This document shows, piece by piece, positions 29,836 through 34,893 of a stretch of DNA of 34,893 nucleotides (position 1 is the first letter of the stretch; every line of letters starts with the position of its first letter). This DNA comes from a virus. Under the pieces are notes generated by a model, which saw only the letters and a program-made list of their open reading frames with translations, did no database searches and was not told the origin of the DNA. Both the position numbers and the translations under genes were made by a program. The DNA lies in the IMG/VR virus record IMGVR_UViG_3300034375_003784, positions 1 through 34,893 of that record; one strand, 5' to 3'.

Positions 29836-31501
29836 TATAAGATTATTTCAGTTTAGTAATTACGTTAGACCAGCTTTACAAGTAAATAAGCAGAAAGACT
29901 GGGTACTTAACGGTAAAAAAAACGAGTTCTATCAGTACATTATAGATCGCAACAACGGAAGCCCGACAAACGCAAGTATAAACAAGAGCTACGCAGATTT
30001 GATTTACGGGCGTGGCTTAAACGCAAAAAACGCTAGGACTAATCTACAAGATTGGGCTAAATTAAAAACTATTTTAAAGCCTAAAGATTTACGTAAAATT
30101 ATATCCGACTTTCAAGTATTTGGTGGTGCTTCGTTTCAGGTTATAAAAACGAAAGGAAACGAGCTATCTAGTATAACTCACATTCCAAAGCATTTAGTAG
30201 TGCCAGCGATTGAAAACGAGGACGGTGAGATAGAGAACTATTGGTTTTGTAGAGATTGGAGTAATACTTTTAAAAACATACCTGAAGCGTTCGATGCTTA
30301 CGGTAACGGTACGAAAGATGAAATATACGTTATCAAACCCTATACGGTAGGAGGTGAATACTTCGAGCAACCAGATTACATTAGTGGACTGATGTATGCG
30401 GAGATGGAGGAGGAGATTGCGAACTTAAATATTTCTTCGATACGTAACGGACTTAGCGCAGGGTATATTATAAACATTCCCGATGGCAAGAGCTTAACAG
30501 ATGAAGAAAAAGACGACTTCGAGCGTAAGATAAAGCAGAAACTAACAGGTAGTAGCAACGCTTCTAATTTTGTGCTTTCATTTAACGGTAGAGATGTAGA
30601 GGTAACTATTATTCCTTTCCCTACTAACGAGAATATCCACAAGCAGTGGGAAACGTTAAACGAAACGGTAAGCCAAAAACTACTAACAGCACATAGAGCG
30701 ACTTCACCTAGTTTAGTAGGTATTATTTCAAGTTCAGGGTTTAGCAATACAGCCGATGAGATGGACACAGCAGAGGGGCAGTTAATGAAGCGTGTAATAC
30801 AACCTAAACAACAAGAGATTTTAGACGCTTTAGAGGAGGTTTTAGTAGATAACGGTATAAACCTAGATCTTTACTTTGCACCGCTTACAGAGGTCGTGGA
30901 AACGCCCGTAGCGATGTCTGAACATAAACACGAAGTGCCAAACGTGGATTCATTGATACAATTAGGTGAAGATTTTAACGAAGATGATTATGATATAGTA
31001 GAAGATGAGCGATGCGATGTTATAACATTAAAAGAAAGTGATTTAAACACTACTTTTAAATTTGCAAGCGTTCCTGTTACACCTCGTAAAAATTCAGACC
31101 AAGATACAAGCCTTTTTAAAATACGTTATAAGTATGCAGGTAGTGATTCAGGACAAAGAGATTTTTGTAAGAAAATTATAAACGCTAATAAATTATATAG
31201 AGAAGAAGATTTAAACTTTAAGTCTGTTTATAATGAGGACTTCGCACCAAGCGGTTCGAGTTCTTATAATGTATTTTTATATAAAGGAGGCGTGAATTGT
31301 AAACATTGGTGGCAACGAGTTGTGCTACTTAAAAAAGATAACGGGCAAATAAGCGTAAACCAAGCTAGAAAAATGATTTTAGAGTTAGACCCTAAAGATA
31401 GAAAAGATGCTATGTGGGAAGCTAACGATAAAAAGGTAGCACAAGCGGCAAGTCCTTTTAATAATTGGTGGAGCTTACAACCAGGATATAGAACTATTTA
31501 A
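29828..31501 (+). CDS. Portal protein with a C-terminal Cys/His domain
   Basis: 557 residues. The first 355 or so behave like a phage portal: RKIISDFQVFGGASFQVI (89-106), EEEIANLNISSIRNGLSAGY (194-213) and NETVSQKLLTAHRATSPSLV (278-297), followed by the typical TAEGQLMKRVIQPKQQEIL before the clip/crown. Residues 420-557 are an extra domain with FCKKIINANKLYREEDL (446-462) and YNVFLYKGGVNCKHWW (480-495), where Cys447, Cys491 and His493 could bind a metal. That domain is known to me from Bacteroidetes phages as a part of virion proteins of unknown role. Confidence 0.75.
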   Translation: MNDIRLFQFSNYVRPALQVNKQKDWVLNGKKNEFYQYIIDRNNGSPTNASINKSYADLIYGRGLNAKNARTNLQDWAKLKTILKPKDLRKIISDFQVFGGASFQVIKTKGNELSSITHIPKHLVVPAIENEDGEIENYWFCRDWSNTFKNIPEAFDAYGNGTKDEIYVIKPYTVGGEYFEQPDYISGLMYAEMEEEIANLNISSIRNGLSAGYIINIPDGKSLTDEEKDDFERKIKQKLTGSSNASNFVLSFNGRDVEVTIIPFPTNENIHKQWETLNETVSQKLLTAHRATSPSLVGIISSSGFSNTADEMDTAEGQLMKRVIQPKQQEILDALEEVLVDNGINLDLYFAPLTEVVETPVAMSEHKHEVPNVDSLIQLGEDFNEDDYDIVEDERCDVITLKESDLNTTFKFASVPVTPRKNSDQDTSLFKIRYKYAGSDSGQRDFCKKIINANKLYREEDLNFKSVYNEDFAPSGSSSYNVFLYKGGVNCKHWWQRVVLLKKDNGQISVNQARKMILELDPKDRKDAMWEANDKKVAQAASPFNNWWSLQPGYRTI

Positions 31502-31502
31502 A

Positions 31503-32039
31503 ATGGCAGAAACATTATTTATAACACCAGCAACTTTAACCGAAACCACTATACTGGGCGGAAATATAGATACGGACAAATATACGTTCTGCGTAGCTGA
31601 CGCACAGATAAGCGTGATAGAGCCACTTTTAGGAACGGAGCTATACGATAAGATGGTAACAGACTTTCCGACGTTTGCAGGGCTTTACAGTACGCTTTAC
31701 ACAGACTACATACAACCGATAACGAAACACGCTGCGATTGCTAGTTATATTTCTATCGCTAGTTATACATTAGCTAATGGAGGTTTATTTAAACATAGCC
31801 CAGAAAATGCAGAGGTAGTCGATAAAGAGGAGGCACAATTTTTAAGCGATAAATATAGTGCGTTAGCACAAATGTACATTAAACGTTTTGAAAAATGGAT
31901 ATGCGAAAACAAAGCTTCTATTTCAGAGTATAAACGATCGCAAACCGACGGAGTAAACGCACAAGATATTAAACTCACCGCAGGCTGGTATTTTAGTGGC
32001 AGAGGTGATGCTAAAACAGAAGATGAATTATGGGGCTAA
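31503..32039 (+). CDS. Head-tail connector/adaptor-like protein
   Basis: 178 residues, mostly helical. DAQISVIEPLLGTELYDKMV and YTDYIQPITKHAAIASYISI match the multi-helix adaptor (gp6/DUF6712-like) encoded after portals in Bacteroidetes phages. It would attach below the portal and link to the tail. ATG follows the portal stop by one base; the end overlaps the next gene. Confidence 0.65.
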   Translation: MAETLFITPATLTETTILGGNIDTDKYTFCVADAQISVIEPLLGTELYDKMVTDFPTFAGLYSTLYTDYIQPITKHAAIASYISIASYTLANGGLFKHSPENAEVVDKEEAQFLSDKYSALAQMYIKRFEKWICENKASISEYKRSQTDGVNAQDIKLTAGWYFSGRGDAKTEDELWG

Positions 32040-32587
32040 CGAAAGGACTAGAAAAGCGAGGAAAGGACTTGATTGCTTCCGTTAATAAGGTGTATTTATT
32101 CCCTTATACGAAGTATTCGAGGTCGCAGATAACGATATCAGGGCAGTATGTAACGGTATTTCCCGCTACTACGGTTTTTGATATGCATTCTACTACGACA
32201 AATTACAGCGAAAGTACCGAAGTAGAGGGTGGAGATATTGCTTTTAATCAGAATTTTACGCTTGAATTTCCTAAAACGGAGGCGGTAAGCGAGATTTATA
32301 AGCTAGTTAAACAAAATTATCGTGCTATTTACATAGATTATCTAGGAAATATCAGGATTTTAGGGCTTTGGAACGGACTAGAAGCGCAATTAACCAACGA
32401 AACAGGAAGCGATAAAGCAGGATTTAACGGCTATAAAGTGAATTTCACAGGAAAGGAAGATAATCAGGCTTATTTTATTAACAATTTAAGCGACACAGGT
32501 ATAACAATTTACAATATTAACAACTATGTTTTCCAGTCAGGGTGCAATTATGTGTTCCAAGACGGTAACAATTACATTTATAACTAA
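32030..32587 (+). CDS. Virion connector/tail-joining candidate
   Basis: 185 residues. Beta-rich sequence (TISGQYVTVFPATTVFDMHS, VEGGDIAFNQNFTLEFPKTE, FNGYKVNFTGKEDNQAYFIN) that resembles phage tail or head-tail joining proteins, ending in a short Asn/Tyr repeat (NNYVFQSGCNYVFQDGNNYI). Overlaps the connector gene by 10 bp. Exact role unknown. Confidence 0.55.
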   Translation: MGLTKGLEKRGKDLIASVNKVYLFPYTKYSRSQITISGQYVTVFPATTVFDMHSTTTNYSESTEVEGGDIAFNQNFTLEFPKTEAVSEIYKLVKQNYRAIYIDYLGNIRILGLWNGLEAQLTNETGSDKAGFNGYKVNFTGKEDNQAYFINNLSDTGITIYNINNYVFQSGCNYVFQDGNNYIYN

Positions 32588-34005
32588 TGGCAGATATCAA
32601 ATTAACATCAATAACAGAAGATACCGCACCGTCACAACAAGATTGGATTCATACCGTCGATGTAAGTGCTAGTGCTTTAGGTACTTCTAAGAAGTCAAAG
32701 ATACAATCTATACTAGCACAAGTACCATCGACTAACGATATGGTAGTTCCTAATGGAATTATTAGAGGCGGTATTGTTCACCAGTCAGGAATGATTTTTA
32801 ATTGCTGGGCCACAAAGTATATTATAAACAATCAGGTTTATACTACTAACGTAAATGAGCAGATAACGCTATCAGCAGCCGATGTTTCTAACCCTAGATG
32901 GGATGTTATTTCTGTGAGGGTAACACAATCAGAGCCTCCAGTAGTTTCTATTGAAGTAACAGAGGGAACGCCAGCAGCTTCACCCGTAAAGCCTACGTTA
33001 GACCTAACAACCGATGTAGAGCTTTCTAGTAGAATAGTGCTAACAGGTGAAACAACACCTGCTGAAGTAACAACAGAGGTAGTTTACAACGAGGACGCAC
33101 AAGAGCCGACAGAATGGGACAATACAAGCATACCAACTGGAAGCATAATGGGTGACGAAACCGACCCAAAGGTAGGAACTAAGTCTGCGACGCTAATTGC
33201 AACAGCAGCAGATACGATGGAGTTTACAAAAGCGACTGACTACACATACGATCCTACGGAAACACTTGCTTTTTATTATAGAATTACGGACGGTGGAACG
33301 ACATTTAAAGCAAATGAAAGTAAAATAAATATAAAACTACGAAAAGGAAGTGATTATTATCTGTATGGAATTAACGTAGACGCTTTACCAAATATCGGTT
33401 TAAAGTTTTCAGCGACAGGATGGCAATTACTTTCAATACCACTTTCAGAGTTTCAAGGTACTAGCGAGTTTAGTGCTTTTGACGAATTAGTTTTTGAGTT
33501 TATAAACACGCCAGCGATGGAGTTTGATTGGATTGTATTCCAGTCAGGATTAGGTACACCGACAAACCCACTACCATCTAAAGAATCGACACCTAACACT
33601 ACAACTTCAAATCTTTTAACTAAAAAAATAACACTAACAGCAGCACAAATTAAAGCGATAGGAAGTACACCGATAACAGCAATACTAGCGCCAGGAGTAG
33701 GTAAATATATTAAAGTACTAAATGCTGATGCTTGGTTGACTTGGAATAGTGTAGCTTTTGATAATAATTTTTTATATATACGAACAGATGGTGCTACTAA
33801 TTATCAAATAAAAATAGGAGATGGTTTTACTTCATTCCTTAGCCAAACAACAGATACTAATACTTGTGGGAGTTTGGTAGATACATCTAATTCCAATAAT
33901 AGATTTATAGCAAATACTAAAGTAGTTATAGATGGTGTAGATTCAGTTGCGACTGGTGACAGCACTATTGATATTTACATAACTTACGAAATAATCACTT
34001 TATAA
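32587..34005 (+). CDS. Tail fibre or adhesin-like virion protein
   Basis: 472 residues. The N-terminus (MADIKLTSITEDTAPSQQDW) resembles virion-attachment domains of tail fibres. Residues about 185-320 look like a carbohydrate-binding jelly roll (TLAFYYRITDGGTTFKANES, GWQLLSIPLSEFQGTSEF), followed by a Thr/Ser-rich C-terminal domain. It shares the first base of its ATG with the previous stop. It probably contributes to host recognition. Confidence 0.6.
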   Translation: MADIKLTSITEDTAPSQQDWIHTVDVSASALGTSKKSKIQSILAQVPSTNDMVVPNGIIRGGIVHQSGMIFNCWATKYIINNQVYTTNVNEQITLSAADVSNPRWDVISVRVTQSEPPVVSIEVTEGTPAASPVKPTLDLTTDVELSSRIVLTGETTPAEVTTEVVYNEDAQEPTEWDNTSIPTGSIMGDETDPKVGTKSATLIATAADTMEFTKATDYTYDPTETLAFYYRITDGGTTFKANESKINIKLRKGSDYYLYGINVDALPNIGLKFSATGWQLLSIPLSEFQGTSEFSAFDELVFEFINTPAMEFDWIVFQSGLGTPTNPLPSKESTPNTTTSNLLTKKITLTAAQIKAIGSTPITAILAPGVGKYIKVLNADAWLTWNSVAFDNNFLYIRTDGATNYQIKIGDGFTSFLSQTTDTNTCGSLVDTSNSNNRFIANTKVVIDGVDSVATGDSTIDIYITYEIITL

Positions 34006-34358
34006 TGGCAAGTATAATACAAAGAGATTTAAAAGATAGAGTAAAGAACGATACGTTTAGAAGTGTGGTATTTACAATAGACGACGCAGGAACTCCTATC
34101 GACTTGACAGGCGTTACGATACAGATTCAGTTTCGTTATCGCTGTAAGACAGGAACGATAGTAAAGGACGTTAGTACTGCTGCTGGAATTACGTTAAGCG
34201 ATCCTACGGCTGGAGAGTTTACACTAGACGCTTTTACTCCTGTGGATTGGGAAGTAGGTACGTATTATTACGATGCACAGATAACGTTTACAGATTCAAC
34301 AATACGAACTTATTTTTGGGGTAACGTAAAAGTACTCCAAGATGTAACAGATAGTTAG
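34005..34358 (+). CDS. BppU N-terminal-like baseplate/fibre adaptor protein
   Basis: 117 residues. DTFRSVVFTIDDAGTPIDLT, then GVTIQIQFRYR and AGEFTLDAFTPVDWEVGTYY follow the Ig-like pattern of the N-terminal domain of baseplate upper proteins (BppU type), which connect receptor-binding proteins to the baseplate. It shares a base with the stop of the fibre gene and precedes the next fibre gene directly. Confidence 0.65.
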   Translation: MASIIQRDLKDRVKNDTFRSVVFTIDDAGTPIDLTGVTIQIQFRYRCKTGTIVKDVSTAAGITLSDPTAGEFTLDAFTPVDWEVGTYYYDAQITFTDSTIRTYFWGNVKVLQDVTDS

Positions 34359-34893
34359 ATGGCAGAAGCAATAAATATAACGTTAGACGATAGTCAGGAA
34401 ACGGTAACAGCGGTTCTTGGTACGGGTATAACAGCAGCAGAACGAGCAGCGATAACAGCGAACACAGCAAAGGTAACGAACGCCACGCATACAGGCGAGG
34501 TAACGGGTGATGGTGCTTTAACGATTGCTTCTAATATCGTAGACGAAGATAATCTAAAGTTAGACGAAGCACCTACAAACGACTACGTACTAACAGCGGA
34601 TAGTGCTAAAACGGGTGGTATGAAATGGGCAGCAGCAGCAGGTGCAGAAACTATTTCTTCAATCGTAGCAGGCGAACCCACAGGAAGCGATGTAGTGCCA
34701 AACGTGGTTAGTTTAACCCAAGCCGAATATGACGCAGGAACGCCAGTAGCAGGAACTTTTTACATCATTACAGATGCAGCAGCTAGTGGTGGTGGTACGG
34801 AGTATCAGGTTTATAGGTTTTTTGGTAATTCAGATGCGAGTAATGCAGATAATTGGATGGCAAGACAAAACAATGTTAATGAATGGGCAACAA
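34359..34893 (+). CDS. Tail fibre-like protein, N-terminal part (3' truncated by window end)
   Basis: 178 residues are visible from ATG at 34359 before the window ends. Low-complexity Ala/Thr N-terminus (GITAAERAAITANTAKVTNA), then GDGALTIASNIVDEDNLKLD and YVLTADSAKTGGMKWAAAAG, the pattern common in trimeric tail fibres and phage appendages, then QAEYDAGTPVAGTFYIITDA, a segment frequent in tail fibre proteins. It probably belongs to the fibre group that continues in 1-3529 if the genome is circularly permuted. Confidence 0.65.
   Translation, partial: MAEAINITLDDSQETVTAVLGTGITAAERAAITANTAKVTNATHTGEVTGDGALTIASNIVDEDNLKLDEAPTNDYVLTADSAKTGGMKWAAAAGAETISSIVAGEPTGSDVVPNVVSLTQAEYDAGTPVAGTFYIITDAAASGGGTEYQVYRFFGNSDASNADNWMARQNNVNEWAT

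Noticed and set aside
1-34893. Prophage signs: integrase, repressor, att sites, tRNA genes
   Set aside because: None recognised on either strand. Absence within this window does not exclude them in missing sequence.

Overview
The window reads as most of the genome of a tailed phage (siphovirus type) of a Bacteroidetes, most likely flavobacterial, host. The host guess rests on the AT-rich composition, TAnnTTTG promoter boxes instead of sigma70-type -35/-10 pairs, start codons preceded by A-rich leaders rather than Shine-Dalgarno sites, a DUF3127-type single-strand binding protein, and a signal peptide ending in SAQ. A tape measure gene and a tail tube-like gene with no recognisable sheath or contractile baseplate genes suggest a long non-contractile tail. 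I see no integrase, excisionase, phage repressor or tRNA, so a virulent lifestyle is likely but not proven. Layout: 1-3529 holds tail-fibre-region genes, the first cut by the window edge. 3594-5701 is a lysis cassette: an exported outer-membrane-like barrel, small membrane proteins, an M15 peptidase endolysin and a holin-like protein. 5742-6455 is a metallophosphoesterase closed by a terminator. 6587-15526 is the early/middle region: many very small genes, an annealing-like protein, SSB, an HNH nuclease, two divergent cytosine-C5 methyltransferase-like proteins, a VRR-NUC-like nuclease, a Lin1244/DnaD-type replication initiator, a RepA/RecA-like helicase, a protein with a DnaA domain IV-like helix-turn-helix, and a sigma-factor-like protein. 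15644-17123 encodes the terminase subunits. 17157-24783 is the tail module, opening with a tail-assembly-chaperone-like gene that appears to use a programmed -1 frameshift on a run of nine T and closing with the tape measure gene. An HNH endonuclease gene lies antisense at 24908-25855. 25976-29011 carries protease-scaffold, putative decoration, major capsid and tail tube genes. A 512-bp intergenic region full of repeats follows. 29524-34893 holds the portal, connector proteins and tail fibre proteins, and the last gene runs off the window edge. The most striking regulatory feature is a 25-bp element, ATAACAAAAA-N9-TTTGTT, present four times with identical spacing, immediately upstream of the terminase, tail, head and portal modules. 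It combines a Bacteroidetes -7-like box with an imperfect dyad and is likely the late promoter set. The phage sigma-like protein or the DnaA-like protein are natural candidates for its regulator (inference). The module order is unusual: tail genes lie between the terminase and the head and portal genes, and each displaced module carries its own copy of the element.
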